A DNA stretch of 64,000 bases, taken from NCBI RefSeq assembly GCF_001653235.2, contig NC_035794.1, positions 2,790,001 through 2,854,000 on the forward strand. Reading direction: 5' to 3'. This DNA is from Pochonia chlamydosporia 170 (taxonomy: Eukaryota > Ascomycota > Sordariomycetes > Hypocreales > Clavicipitaceae). Under the pieces are notes generated by a model. It was not told the origin of the DNA and made no database searches. It saw only the letters and a list, made by a program, of their open reading frames with translations. Below, one piece after another: positions 36,145 to 47,980 of the stretch (its first letter is position 1; each line of letters starts with the position of its first letter). Both the position numbers and the translations under genes were made by a program.

Positions 36145-39100
36145 TTACTCGCCCACTGCGACATTCATCTCCTGCGTTTTCCATGAGTCGTCTACCCATG
36201 GCTGACGCTCGCCGAGGAAGGCTACGCGCTCTTCGCCCTGTTCGAGTGCGTCGACGAGATATTTCTGCGCAGCTTGCTTGACCTGGTCTTTTGACACGTC
36301 GAGTAGCTGCTCTCGCTTCTTCTGTCGCATTTCTTCGGTTATACCGGAGAGGAATTTGCCCATGCCCTCTTGGTTGACTGCCTTGGGTGCATCGACAGCC
36401 TGGAAGACTGAGATCTTGGCCTCTTCCAGATCGCGATCCGTCCACTCTTTATTGACTGCCCACTTCCCCGCGTTGCGCATAATGGTCAAAGTGTTCTGGG
36501 GGTTGGGATCGCGGTACGAGTAGAAGCCAAACAGACCATCCAGCGGTTTGTACATGGCACCGCCACCGTACGCGCCACCCTTCTCGCGAATTTCGTGGTG
36601 CAGGTGCTTGTGGGTAAGGAGCTGGGACAGAATCTGTAGCGGCGCACCTTCAGGTGCCGTGTACGACACTGTAGGTACTGACAGGCCGCCATAGTACACT
36701 TGGTACGGGAGGGGGAAGAAGGTCTTGCGGTCGGTGGGTAATCTCCGCGGCTCTGGGTTCTTCAAGTCCGAAACACCTTTGGGGAGGGCGTTCATGAAGG
36801 ACTTAAGGGAACTAGAGTTTTTCGTCACACTTTCAGTGCCGCAGGTGATTGCTGTGCGCATATTGTCGCTTGAGAGCGCGAATCGTTGGATTTGCTTCAA
36901 CTTGTTGATGACGTCCTCAAGCTTGTCGGACTCCGGTCGGCCAGCTAGTCTGGTGACTAGTTTCACCTGTGACAGTCCACCGACCTGCTGTCGCAACCAT
37001 GCACTTCGAGTGAGGCTAGATTCAGCATAGCCCACGGCAAATCGATGGCCCGATGAGGCGATATCGTTGACAACGCCGTCCGCGGAAGCTTGGAGCAGTT
37101 GTCGAATGCGAAGGGCTGCCTCGGGGCTATCAAAGTTGGTCTCCAATACCAGCTTGTGAAGAATGTCAAACATTACGGGGACGTTTCGGTCCAATGCCAT
37201 GCCCGTGAAGATGATGCCTTCGCTCGATGCCTCGTAGTTGGTGGGTGACGCCGTGGAGTGATATCCGACAGAGACGCCACCGGTTGACAACTTGATCAAG
37301 TCCTCGAGCTGCTCCATGGTCATGTCCTTGGTCCCAAGACGCATAATGCTGTCTGTGAACAGAGGGACAAGTTCTCGGAGGTCATCTGGCAGATTTTCCA
37401 GGGTATTGATAGCACGGAAGTAGGTCAATCCGTTCGTTGGTGCCTCGTGCCATTGAATAGCGGTGCCATTCTGAACCTCGTCGCGCACGATTACCGGCTC
37501 TTTCGTTCGTGGAATATCCTTGACGTGCACAGTTGGCAGACAGCTTAGATCCTCGGTATTTGTCTTGTTTTGTTCGGCAAGGAGTGCGTGCTCTTGTTGC
37601 TCGAACTGCTTGCGAGCTTTCTCCTCACCTCCGGCAGTCTTGATAGCGTCGCCAATCATGGTAGACAAGCGTTCTTGCTCTTCTGTTGCAAGATCCTCTC
37701 CAAACGTGGTCGACGGTGCCATTGTGAACGTGAGAGTGTTATCGTTAAGCAAATACTTGTCGACAAGGCTCTCGAGGTACCCGCCTTCCGCTAGCCTGGT
37801 CTGGAATGCCGAGATAGTGTCGTTCCAAGCAAGAGAGTCAAATGGGTCCGTTCCGTTGAACCACTTGGGCTTGAGTCTGTTCAGCATAGAAAAGCCAAAG
37901 TTGGCAGTCTTGTGCTTTAGGGACAGCTCCAGCTGATGTAAGGCGCCATCAATCTTGGTCTTGTCGAACCCATTGTCACGGGCCTGCTTCAAGATGTCCC
38001 GAACGGTTTCCTTCAGCTTGGGAACTTCGGCTTCCTGAACTCCGGTCAAACCAATCGAAAAGATGCCGCGCTTGGCCGAGCTATCATATCCTGCATTGGG
38101 GCTCCAGTCGGCGCCCATGCCAGTCTCAATAAGACCACGGTAGAGAGGCGAGCCATATCCGTCCATCAAAAGCGTAGACAGCAGAGCAATTGAGAATGAT
38201 TCGACAACATCACTGGTATCTCCGGTAATCCATGATACCGAAGTCTTGTACTGACGATCAGGATCAACCAGGGGATCTGAAGGACCCTTTAGCGTTACCT
38301 CGCGAGGGCCCGTAAGCTTGACGGGTTCGTGGACCTCCTTATCGATTTGTATCTTTTCAAACGCCTGGAGTCTAGCGTCCAGCTCCTGCAAATGGTCGGC
38401 TAAGGGCATGTCGCCGTATGTGAACAGCTTCGAGTTGCTAGGGTGGTAATGGTCGGCGTGGAAGTTTTTGAGCTGGTCGTAAGTCAGGTCGGTAATCTTC
38501 TGGGGATCGCCACCAGAGTTGTTGATGTCCGGAAAGATGTGATCTTGGAAACGAATGTAGTATAGATAACCAGCGTCCGACATTTGACCCTTCATCTCAT
38601 TATACACCACACCCTTGAACACTAGCTTCTTGCTCTCCTCAGTCTCTCCAAGAGGATTCTCCGGTCCGATCCTCCATCCCTCTTGGGTGAAGTCAGACTG
38701 TTTCAGGAGCGGATGCAAGGTAGAGTCCAGATACACAGACATGAGGTTCTTGAAGTCTTGTGCGTTTGTGGTCGCAAATGGGTAAAAGGTGTGATCAGAG
38801 GCGGTAAATGCGTTCATGAAGTTGGACAAGGTTCGAGGGAGCATCTTGAAGAATGGATCGCGAATGGGATACTTGCTGCTGCCACACAGGGTTGTGTGCT
38901 CGAGGATGTGCGGAACACCGGTATCGTCAGGCGGGTTCGTCTTGAAGCCGATGGAAAAGACATTGTTGCTGTCTTCTCTAGCAATGTGCAGGTAGTCGGC
39001 GCCGGTTTTGTCGTGTTGCAAATGCAGGGCCGTCAGTTCCAACTCTGGAACGTGTTTCGATCGTACAAGAGTAAAGCCGTGAAGTTTATCGCCCGGTTTC

Positions 39101-39159
39101 GGGTATTGTGACAGCTCGGTAACAGCTTTGCGGGCTGCGTTGGCAGCGTTTCGAAGCAT
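36145..39159 (-). CDS. CYM1: Mitochondrial presequence protease (PreP/CYM1, M16C)
   Basis: An intronless gene of 1,004 residues, the full length of the family. It degrades cleaved targeting peptides in mitochondria. The inverted zinc motif is HILEH (His84, Glu87, His88) in [27 protein letters not shown]; the distal Glu lies in [12 protein letters not shown]. The first 20 residues ([18 protein letters not shown]) form an Arg/Ala-rich amphipathic presequence. The C-terminal half carries [12 protein letters not shown], the Arg/Tyr-type substrate-binding region of M16C. The ATG at 39159 is chosen because the presequence starts there; the longer open frame upstream begins with TTG. Confidence 0.96.
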   Translation of the reverse strand: MLRNAANAARKAVTELSQYPKPGDKLHGFTLVRSKHVPELELTALHLQHDKTGADYLHIAREDSNNVFSIGFKTNPPDDTGVPHILEHTTLCGSSKYPIRDPFFKMLPRTLSNFMNAFTASDHTFYPFATTNAQDFKNLMSVYLDSTLHPLLKQSDFTQEGWRIGPENPLGETEESKKLVFKGVVYNEMKGQMSDAGYLYYIRFQDHIFPDINNSGGDPQKITDLTYDQLKNFHADHYHPSNSKLFTYGDMPLADHLQELDARLQAFEKIQIDKEVHEPVKLTGPREVTLKGPSDPLVDPDRQYKTSVSWITGDTSDVVESFSIALLSTLLMDGYGSPLYRGLIETGMGADWSPNAGYDSSAKRGIFSIGLTGVQEAEVPKLKETVRDILKQARDNGFDKTKIDGALHQLELSLKHKTANFGFSMLNRLKPKWFNGTDPFDSLAWNDTISAFQTRLAEGGYLESLVDKYLLNDNTLTFTMAPSTTFGEDLATEEQERLSTMIGDAIKTAGGEEKARKQFEQQEHALLAEQNKTNTEDLSCLPTVHVKDIPRTKEPVIVRDEVQNGTAIQWHEAPTNGLTYFRAINTLENLPDDLRELVPLFTDSIMRLGTKDMTMEQLEDLIKLSTGGVSVGYHSTASPTNYEASSEGIIFTGMALDRNVPVMFDILHKLVLETNFDSPEAALRIRQLLQASADGVVNDIASSGHRFAVGYAESSLTRSAWLRQQVGGLSQVKLVTRLAGRPESDKLEDVINKLKQIQRFALSSDNMRTAITCGTESVTKNSSSLKSFMNALPKGVSDLKNPEPRRLPTDRKTFFPLPYQVYYGGLSVPTVSYTAPEGAPLQILSQLLTHKHLHHEIREKGGAYGGGAMYKPLDGLFGFYSYRDPNPQNTLTIMRNAGKWAVNKEWTDRDLEEAKISVFQAVDAPKAVNQEGMGKFLSGITEEMRQKKREQLLDVSKDQVKQAAQKYLVDALEQGEERVAFLGERQPWVDDSWKTQEMNVAVGE

Positions 39160-40217
39160 GATTGTGGATAGTGTGAACGAAAACGAATGGAGTATAATAC
39201 AATACAGTGGTACAGAACCAGAGTCTAGTAGGGATTCAAACACACTCGCTGCATCTAAAATGAATTCGAAAGTGAAGTGGGAACGACGTCGGAGTGAACG
39301 ATTGAACTGGCAACCCTGCCTGAATGTTTCGCCAGGGACTCCGAGTGATGTCAAATACGGTGATCCGAATCGCGGGAAGTTTTAATGTCGGAGCCAAATT
39401 CGGATGGAGGCGGGTCTCTGGCGTTGAATGTTTGCAAAGTATTAGTCATGCAAGCACAGACTGAGGTCAACTGGTCATGATGTTATTAGGAGAAAGCTCG
39501 ACAACGAGCAACGCAGTGGGCATCTACAGTACGGTCTGCGGCTTCAGCGGGAGAGTAGTGGAGCTCAGGGCGAATCGTCGGCGAATGATGGCTGGGCCTG
39601 ACGCTATCGGGTTAGTGAGAGGCCACAAACTGATAGTGCATTATCCTTCTTTCACAACAATATCTGTAATGGCTCAGTAATGCACTAACACCAACTCCCT
39701 CCATGCTCTTTTGGGCCTCCAGTCAGTAAAAACTCCATTTCAGCATATTGTATGTGCACCTCGCAATCGACTTCAACATCCGTGCGGAAATCTGCACACT
39801 TGTTCGTCGCCGACTCAGACTGATTTTCGATCCCTTTTCGCAACGCCAGTGCCCAGATTTGTGAGTTGTTACAGCCTACGCCTCACGTCCGCGTATTGCA
39901 CAACTGCATTGGGTTGGATGCAGGGGCAGAGGCACCCGCCTCGCATCACATCACCGTCCAGTCAACTTGCTAACCTGGCCATTCAGGTTACCGGGCTTCC
40001 GTTTTTGCATCTTCACATCCTCTTCCCACGACCTGCACACTTTGCAACCCTGTACCTCACCTGGCCGACAACTTGAATATCGTGTACGAATTATCGACGC
40101 TAAACCCAAGCGACATAGTCCCTGTTCGAATACAATTTTCGTCCTCCATGTTGCGCCCATCTTGAAAGCGCTTTGCCCCCGTGACCATCCCAAAGGAGAC
40201 GACACACCTCACACGTC
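39160..40217. promoter_or_regulatory. Bidirectional intergenic region, CYM1 / taxilin
   Basis: 1,058 bp between divergent start codons. It contains short ORFs only, with no recognisable element beyond general pyrimidine-rich tracts upstream of the taxilin ATG. Confidence 0.5.
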
Positions 40218-41898
40218 ATGCCTTCGGGTCAAATAGAGGCACCATTGACCAACGGTCAGGATGGCCACGCTCATTCAGCGCCTGCTCCTGGGAAGAAGGG
40301 GAAGGCGAAGAAGGCGATTGATTCGTCCGAAGCTTCGCGGCTGCTTCAGGCCCGTATCTCTCAGCTAGAGCAGGATGCCGCTGGAGAAAAGGACCAGGAG
40401 CTCGAAATCGGTAGGTCACAGACAATTTTCACGACTCGAACCATAATCCCCATCTTCAGAGGCCTCGTTGTCATGTAGCGATGGTGGAAGGGGAAACTAT
40501 GAGGCTGACCAAGTCCCCTTTGCCCCAACAGAACGAGAAGTCAAGAGAGCCAATCGAGATTTGATGCAACAGGTCGCCAAAATGGACGATATGCAGAAGA
40601 TCGATCACCTGACAAAACGCTCCAGCGAACTTTTGGCCGACATGCGACGCCTGGAAAAGGAAAACCAGAAGAACAAGAAGCGTGGTGATACCTTGCAAAA
40701 GGAACGAGATACTGGCCGAACGGAACTTGGCAAGACGGTCGGATTGAAGGAGAAACTCGAGAAATTATGCCGGGAACTGCAACGGGATAACAACAAGATG
40801 AAGGTCAGACCACAGCCGGCCCATGGCGGACTTGGAAACAGATTATGCTGACGTAGTGGCTTGGAACAGAATGAGAACAAAGAACTACAGACTACGCAGA
40901 AGCGGAATAACGGCGCCTGGGATGAGAAATACGCCACGCTATTGTCCAAACTGGAGGGTTACCAAGAAGAGAAGGACACCCCACGAAAACAGGTAGTCGA
41001 CATGGAAGTGGACGAACTGTGAGTATCTGCCGAGGCTGAGCGCCGCCACTGGTTCACGACTGCATCGATTTATTCGACGCTGACTTTGCGCTACCACAGA
41101 TTTCGTGTCCGATTCAAGTCATTTATCGAGCAATACGAACTGCGTGAGCTCCATTTTCATTCCCTCATGCGGACAAAGGAACTGGAGGTTCAATATCACC
41201 AATCGCGATACGAACGAGAAAAGAAGAACGCAGAGGCCGAATCCAGCAAGGCTCGCCATCTGCAGGCCCAAGTCCAGGCTTTCACAAAGACTGAGACGGA
41301 GCTTCGAAACCAGTTGAACGTCTACGTTGATAAGTTCAAACAGGTAGGGACTGTCTACAGGCAACAGTTGATACAGGTTCCACTAACCACTGGAGTGCAG
41401 GTTGAGGACACTCTAAACAACAGCAATGACTTATTCCTATCATTCCGAAAGGAGATGGAGGACATGTCCAAAAAGGGCAAGCGGCTGGAAAAGGAGAACG
41501 AGGCTCTCAAGAGGCAAAAAGAAGCCACAGCAGCGAATATTATCCGCATGGCCGAGGAGCGTCAGGGTTGGAAGAAACAATTGGATTCGGCCGACAAAAA
41601 GGTCGAGAAACTCATGAGCATCATCCAACAAATGCAACAACAGGGGCGGAAAGCCCCGCCAGAGCTGGCCAGTGTCATGGAAAGCACATATTCAGATAAT
41701 AACCAAGGCGGAGCTGAGGGCGATGACGAGAGTGATTATTCCAACGAAGGTGAAGACGAAGAACTTAGCGAGTTCGACGACGACACCGAGGAGGAAGCTC
41801 AGCCTGTGGTGAAACAAACGGTGCCAGTAACGTACGGACCAGAACGACCGCCAGCGCCGGCCCAGCAGCAAGCGGCTGTAACTACCAACGGACACTAG
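40218..41898 (+). CDS. Taxilin-family coiled-coil protein
   Basis: Exons 40218-40410, 40532-40803, 40870-41018, 41100-41343 and 41401-41898 give 451 residues. From about residue 60 to 360 it is one long heptad-rich coiled coil with the taxilin signatures LEKLCRELQRDN, RFKSFIEQYELRELHFHSLM and LNVYVDKFKQVEDTLNNSNDLFLSFRKEMEDM. A Lys-rich N-terminus and an acidic C-terminus (DDESDYSNEGEDEELSEFDDD) flank it. Animal taxilins bind syntaxins and the nascent-polypeptide-associated complex; a role in vesicle traffic is family knowledge, not seen here. The fourth intron (41344-41400) is 57 bp, in phase and free of stops, so its retention would add 19 residues. The stop TAG at 41896-41898 also reads as a splice acceptor; see the following feature. 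Confidence 0.88.
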
Positions 41899-42165
41899 GA
41901 TGGCTTGTTGGAGATGCTTCGTGCGTCGGCGGCTGGCATGGCTCAGGCGGCCAACTTACCGACGGGTGACTTTCTACGTTTTTTCCTTGCAAGATTAGAT
42001 CACATCAAGGACAGTCCGGAGGCTCTGAACAGTGCTTTGGCCTGGCCCTGGCCAAGAAATCTGCCTCCGCTTGAGATAAATGCGGCGGACGTGATGCAGA
42101 TATCACTGCAAGACTACCAGGCTGTCTGTGAGATGATTGAGAAGATGCGCAGGGACATGATGTAG
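41899..42165 (+). CDS. Same-frame extension behind taxilin (possible alternative last exon)
   Basis: The codons directly after the taxilin TAG stay open in the same frame for 88 residues and read like protein: LLEMLRASAAGMAQAANLP, then FLRFFLARLDHIKDSPEALN, then a hydrophobic/helical end SLQDYQAVCEMIEKMRRDMM and TAG. An intron 41827-41898 (donor GTAACG, acceptor CACTAG, 72 bp, phase 0 on both sides) would remove the stop and join it to VPVVKQTVP-type sequence. Alternatives are stop readthrough or a separate small gene from the ATG at 41914. I do not recognise its family. Confidence 0.45.
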   Translation, partial: DGLLEMLRASAAGMAQAANLPTGDFLRFFLARLDHIKDSPEALNSALAWPWPRNLPPLEINAADVMQISLQDYQAVCEMIEKMRRDMM

Positions 42166-42854
42166 GTTGTTGTTATGCTGTGCTTGGGTTTTGGGTCGAC
42201 TGTCTTGTATCATTGTATGCTTATGTAAAGAAACGAGCGCAGATGAGCTCATTCTACTTTGTAATACTTGTCGTTTTGTGTAGCCGAGAGCAACGACCTT
42301 TTGGTACCTCGGCAGGGCCGAGAGGTGACAGGTATTGATTGATAATGAGACACATCAGCGCATTTACTCTGTGCGACACTTAAAACATGAATGTTTGATG
42401 AGAGGTGTAGAAATAGCTGCATAACTTGCTCAAGTTGGGGTACAAATTCCTGGATGCCCGATGCCTCTATTCAGAAGTCTCGGTTTTGGCAGGGAATGCA
42501 TGTAGACGCAGGTCGCTTGCACATTTGCTTATTCTTGCATCAGCACCAAATGAGGGTGGGCACAATGGAGTCTGGGTTGTGCAGGCCGAAAGCAGGTACG
42601 TACCTGGGTACCTTGTATCCCCGTACAGGAGTACTAGGCACTCGGTGCCTGATTGTCGCATCACAGCAAACGCGGGCGGCGGAACAAATCGATAAGACAG
42701 GACACCCTGTCTGTTCCAGCTGCGACTCGAGCTCCCACCTCCGGCTCGCAACACACGACACATCGCTCTTTTTCCCTTCTTCTTCTTCTTCTCCATCACC
42801 AATCCTCTCTGGACAGCCGCAGCTATTACAATTGTTATAGCTACCGTCGCCATA
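42166..42854. other. Intergenic, STE24 promoter
   Basis: Upstream of STE24; it has a pyrimidine-rich (TTC/TCT)n tract at about 42771-42796 just before the start codon. Nothing else is recognised. Confidence 0.5.
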
Positions 42855-44426
42855 ATGGATTTCCTTCAGGTATGTCAGCCAATTGATGTCACCAATGCTG
42901 TTCCTCACGGCGCATTTCCTTTCCCATTCCAAGCTTCCACCCAGTAGCCCTCCCATCGTGAACTCGACTTCATCTAACACCACAACCAACCACAGCGCCT
43001 GTCGCGATTCCTCGATCGCCCCCTCTTCCCATGGAAGAAGCTCATTCTCGGCTTCTCCGTCGGCCAGTACATCTTCGAGTCCTTCCTTACCCTCCGCCAA
43101 TACGGTATCCTCCAAAAGACCAAGCCCCCCGCCGTCCTCGCCAAGGAAATCTCCCAAGAAACCTTTGACAAATCCCAAGCCTACGGTCGCGCCAAAGCTC
43201 AATTCGAAATCGTCTCCGGTCTCTGGGCCCAGATTCAAAATGTGGCATTTATCCAGTTCGATGTTCTCCCCAAGTTGTGGTCCTGGACCGGCGATTTGCT
43301 CCTCAAATGGGCGCCGACTCGGTTCACTGGCGAAATCAGCCACTCCATCCTCTTTGTTCTCAGCTTCATTGTTATCCAGCAGGTTCTTTCGCTCCCGACA
43401 CGCGTCTACAACACGTTTGTGCTTGAGGAAAAATTTGGCTTCAACAAGCAGACGCCCAAGCTGTTCATCACGGATATGATCAAGACCAATTTGTTGACTG
43501 TTGCCCTCATGCCCCCCATTCTGGCCGCGTTTTTGAAAATTATCCAAAAGACTGGTAGTCACTTTGTGTTCTATCTGTGGGTTTTCGCTGCTGGCTTGCA
43601 ATTGTTTACGACGACTGCCTACCCCATCTTCATCCAGCCCTTGTTCAACAAGTTGTCTCCTCTGGAGGAGGGCGAGCTCAAGACCAAGGTCGAGGAGTTG
43701 GCTGCCAGTCACAAGTTTCCCCTGCAAGAGCTTTTTGTCATTGATGGAAGCAAGCGAAGCGCGCACTCGAACGCCTATTTCTACGGTCTACCTTGGAAGA
43801 AGCACATTGTCATTTACGATACACTGATTGAAAAGACGGAAACCAATGAAATCATTGCCATTCTCGCTCATGAGCTCGGTCACTGGAAGCTTGGTCACAC
43901 CACTCGTCTCTTTGGTATTGCCCAGGTAAGATATTACCCTCCATCACCATCATTGCCCCTTATAATTGCAATTTCTGGCTAACCAATCACTCAGGCTCAT
44001 CTCCTCTACGTCTTCTCCCTCTTCTCCGTATTCCTGAACAACGCCTCCCTGTACAATGCATTCGGATTCCACACCGTACAGCCCATCATCATTGGCTTCA
44101 TCCTATTCAGTGACGCTCTCTCTCCCATGGACACGGTCATCAAGCTGCTCCTCAACATCCTCTCTCGCAAGTTCGAGTTCGAGGCCGACGACTTTGCCAA
44201 GGCTCTGGGCTTCCGCACCGAGCTCGCCTCCTCGCTCATCAAGCTGCATGCTCAGAACCTGAGCACCATGGATGCCGATTGGATGTATGCCAGTTATCAC
44301 TTCTCGCACCCTCATCTGTCGGAGCGTCTCAAGGCCCTGGATTGGAAGCCAAAGGAGGCACTCACCAGTGAGAAGGACAAGGACAAGGATGGCAGTGCGA
44401 CGGCCACAGGACGTGACGAGCTGTAA
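42855..44426 (+). CDS. STE24: CAAX prenyl protease 1 (Ste24, M48A)
   Basis: Exons 42855-42869, 42996-43925 and 43995-44426 give 458 residues with several membrane helices. It cleaves the -AAX tripeptide (and in yeast a second N-terminal site) of prenylated proteins such as a-factor in the ER membrane. The zinc motif is HELGH (His297, Glu298, His301); the third ligand Glu lies in RKFEFEADDFA. The conserved SLPTRVYNTFVLEEKFGFNKQT loop and DGSKRSAHSNAYFYG are present. The first exon codes for only five residues (MDFLQ) and the second begins RLSRFLDRPLFPWKK, as in other filamentous fungi. The C-terminus is Lys/Asp-rich. Stop codons of this gene and the next are 276 bp apart, tail to tail. Confidence 0.95.
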
Positions 44427-44702
44427 AGAGATGGGCAAAAGTACTTGGAGAAACTATACGAAGGGGCCGTCCCCTTTTAATAGATGAGAACGGCTATTAC
44501 GGTTGGAAATTTGCGGTCTAAAAGTAGAGGAGAGGATTTTGTGTGTACAGTAGAGATGGTTGCGGAAGAAAATACATCTGGTCTCTTTACTTTCCATCTT
44601 GCTATATCTCAGCACGGCGTGTCCAAGGGGCTCTATAGCCGCACATTGTATATCTAGCTTCATTACAATGTTTACGCCTCAATTCGTGAGAACCGCACTA
44701 CT

Positions 44703-47700
44703 CTAGTCTGAGTCCGAGTCGTCATCATCATCGTCATACGAGCCCTCTGAGCCTTCCTCGTCTTCATCATCTTCTTCTTCCTCATCCTCCTCGTCCTCGC
44801 CAGCTTTTAGACCATAATCATCATGGAAGTGGCTCAACTCGTGAGTCTGCACCTTGTACCCCATGGCCTTGAACGTCGTTTCCATATTCTATCATCATTA
44901 GCATTCATACCACTTCTTGGTGACGCGACAAGACTTACCTCAGACATCAACTTGGCACAGGTAACCACCACGTTGCTCCTACCGGGCTCAAAGCAGGGTA
45001 AAATAAACTCCCGCATAACGCCCTTCATTTCATCAATGGTAACATCCCGCACACGCCTGAGTATATCCTTGCTCCAGTCCTTGGGTAGACCACGCACGAC
45101 GCTACGAACAAAGTTTTGCTGTGCGGCACTAGGCATGGTGGCTTGTTCGTCCGCAAACATGACGACAATCTGGCTTATCGTTCCCTCGAGGAGATGCTTG
45201 TCAATGGCGACTTCGCCAACGGCAATCTTGTTGATGGCGTCGCGGGACGCGGAGATGGCCTTGTATGCGTCGGGAGATCGGTACACTCTGTACGAGAGCA
45301 GCCCAGAGTCGATGTTGCGGGAGAAGTAGGAACCGTATGCGTAGCCGGCGCCGCGGACGGCGTTCCAGAGAGGGCCTTCCACTGTCTCGAGGTATCCGAT
45401 TGCGACCATTATGGCAGGGAACTTGGGATCAGAGAGGGATGTGATGCTTGGTGCGGTGCTGACGGAGTACGAGCTGTCGAGGGTGGTCATGGGGACGATG
45501 ATGGCGCCGACGGATCCCGGCTTGCGACCTTCGTCGTTGAGGAGGTCGACGAATTTGGGGATCGGTACCATGGCTTCTTGTGCGACAAGTGTCTCCGCGA
45601 GTGCGTCCCAGGTAGCTATTGGGTTTTCGAGCTTGGATACATTCGCGGTGACGAGGAAGCGCATGTTTTGGAAGGTGAAGAGGGACTTGCGAATCGTGTG
45701 GAACCACTCGACTACTTTCTCGGGTTCGTTGTTGAGGAGCTTCTTGAGACGCTTGAGATAGACGGCCTTGACCAGTGTTCGCTTGGCCACAGCGAGTGAT
45801 GTCTTGTCCATGTGAATGGCGGCGTCGATTTCAGCGGCCATGCCACGCCCATCACGTTTGGATTCGGGAATGTCAGCGAGGGCCTTGGTGATTGCGGCGT
45901 TGAGGCGCTGAGGGTCAAATACGGAGTCAAACATCATGGTTCTCAGCCAGTTGACTGCAGCAGAGTACTTGTCAGGCTCGACTTGAAAAGTGATCATGAA
46001 GCCGTCTGCGTCGCCAAGTGATCGAGATCCTCCGATGTTGTAGCCGATACTATCTCTCTCAAGCTCCATGACGACCTGCTCAAAGTCTACTTGCTTGCCA
46101 TCCCGCATTATATGTGTGTTGAAGAAGTTGTCGCTGAATATGGACATGAGCGGCTTCAGCTCAACGGGCACCTGCGAGGTACCCATATGAATGGTGATGT
46201 GGACAAAGTTCGTGGGCACATCTTCAAACTGGATGAATAGTGGCAATTTGCCATCCGTGGCGGAGTCGATGGTCTTTTGTGCTTGGCCGTTTCCTATACC
46301 AATGGACCGCGCTCGCCCAGACCGGGCGGTATCAGAATCAATGAAGTGAATAGACTCCGTTCCTGGAACATTCCATCGATCAATGACTTCAGCAGGAATA
46401 GGCTCATCGTTCTTCTTTTTGGCAGCTTCAAGGCGCTTAGCCACCTCTTCCAGTCCCTTTTCCCCGAGCTTCTCCTTTCTGTCTGTGATTCTGGCCTCCT
46501 CATCCGATTTCATCTTCTTGGCCAGTTCATGTGAAGGTTTGCCGAGGATAGAAATGTGATGAGCGTCGGCCATCCATTTGCTGAGAAAGGCGCGCCATTG
46601 CTCATCAGTCCACTTCTCCAGGACATCGTACTCGCTGAGAGATTCAAGTTCCCGTAGTGTCGAACCGTCCCGCTTGCCGAAGAGATAATCGGTAATGATG
46701 TTGGTTGCATAAAATGATTCAGACGTCTCGGCATGGAACTTGACTTGTCGCTTCTCCCGTTGGATGCATTCCCGTAGATATTCCATATCGAGAGGCTTGC
46801 TCGCGACCTCTTTCAGAAGCTCCCTCAGTCGCTTTTCCACAAACTCTAGCTTTTCTGTGGCAACGCCTGTTGGCTGGAGCCAGATGACAGACCTCGGTCT
46901 TGGTTCCCACCATTGCGTGACAGAGCTGGCAAGCTCTTCTTTCTCAACGAGCACGTTTTCGAGAACGGACACCGAGGAGCCGCAAAGATAGGTAAGCAAA
47001 ATGTTGAGAGCGGAGGTTTCGATGAGATCAACGCAATTAGGGCCAAAGAAGCCAACGAGAATCTCGCCCACTGACTCGTCTTCTTCTGGGAATTCAGCGG
47101 TAGTGATGATGCTTTCCTTCAGCGCTGGCGGCTGGGCAGAATCCAGCCAGGGTCTGCGTGCACAAACATGTTAGCGGTCAGATCTTATAACACTGCTTAA
47201 TTATAAATGTTGTTGTTCATACCTATCAAATTTAGCATCCAAAGCAGGAATATCGTCTTTGATACTGTCCTCGAACTCGTCGAGAATTTGCAGCAAGTCC
47301 ACGTGGTCGGTCTCGCCAACAATGACTAGACAAAGGTTCCGTGGTTGATACATGTCCCGATGGAATTGGCGGATTCTCTCTGGCGTCAGGACACGCAAGG
47401 CTTCAGTCATGCCACCAGTCTCGTAACGAAAGCCCACATTTTCCGGGTATAATAGGCGACGGGCTTTGAGGTCCATGATCTCTGGACTGCGGAACTGAAC
47501 AGCCTGCATCTCAGAATACACAACACCGGCATCGTTCCCTTCGCCATCTATGTGCCAAACCTCGGTGGTAATGGCTTCATCGGTGATTGTTGGCAGAATG
47601 ATGTGCTCTAAGTAGACTGGAAGAACTTGTGCGAAACCTTCCCAGCCAGCCGTCTCTAGTGTATATGCTGTGTGGTCTGTTGCAGTCCAAGCATTGGTAC

Positions 47701-47980
47701 CAGAGTACGCCCGAGACGACAGCTTATCTAAAAGACCTTTAAACTGGTAGCTCTTGGAGCCCATGAAGACCAAATGTTCCAGCGTGTGAGGAGCACCTGA
47801 ATCGTCAAGTATTTCAGTTGCCAAGGTGAAGTAGCCATTGATCTTGGGTCCTTGTCGATCGGCAACTACAACCTGCATACCGCTTCGCTCCGACACATAC
47901 TGGGTGATCGTGCAGGGCGCATAGTCGGTCTTGAAGCTTTGGACCTTTCGGAACTGAGACTGCCGCGTTGTTGAAGGCAT
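44703..47980 (-). CDS. M16 family zinc metalloprotease (Sdd3/YOL098C-like)
   Basis: Exons 47980-47223, 47153-44939 and 44888-44703 give 1,052 residues. The inverted zinc motif is HTLEH (His65, Glu68, His69) in GAPHTLEHLVFMGSKSYQFKGLLDKLSSRAYSGTNAWT. The second conserved block is GVVYSEMQAVQ, and a second peptidase-like half contains GAGYAYGSYFSRNIDSGLLSYRVYRSPD. Length and order match the uncharacterised fungal group of YOL098C (SDD3) rather than insulysin or the mitochondrial processing peptidase. No clear presequence is visible. The last exon ends in a striking acidic tail of Asp/Glu/Ser (about the final 35 residues). An ATATAA-type TATA sequence at 48541-48548 lies about 560 bp upstream of the ATG. 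The substrate is unknown. Confidence 0.9.

Noticed and set aside
39225..39260. TTTGAATCCCTA-like B box on the minus strand
   Set aside because: No A box or cloverleaf arms at tRNA spacing; it lies in the CYM1 upstream region.
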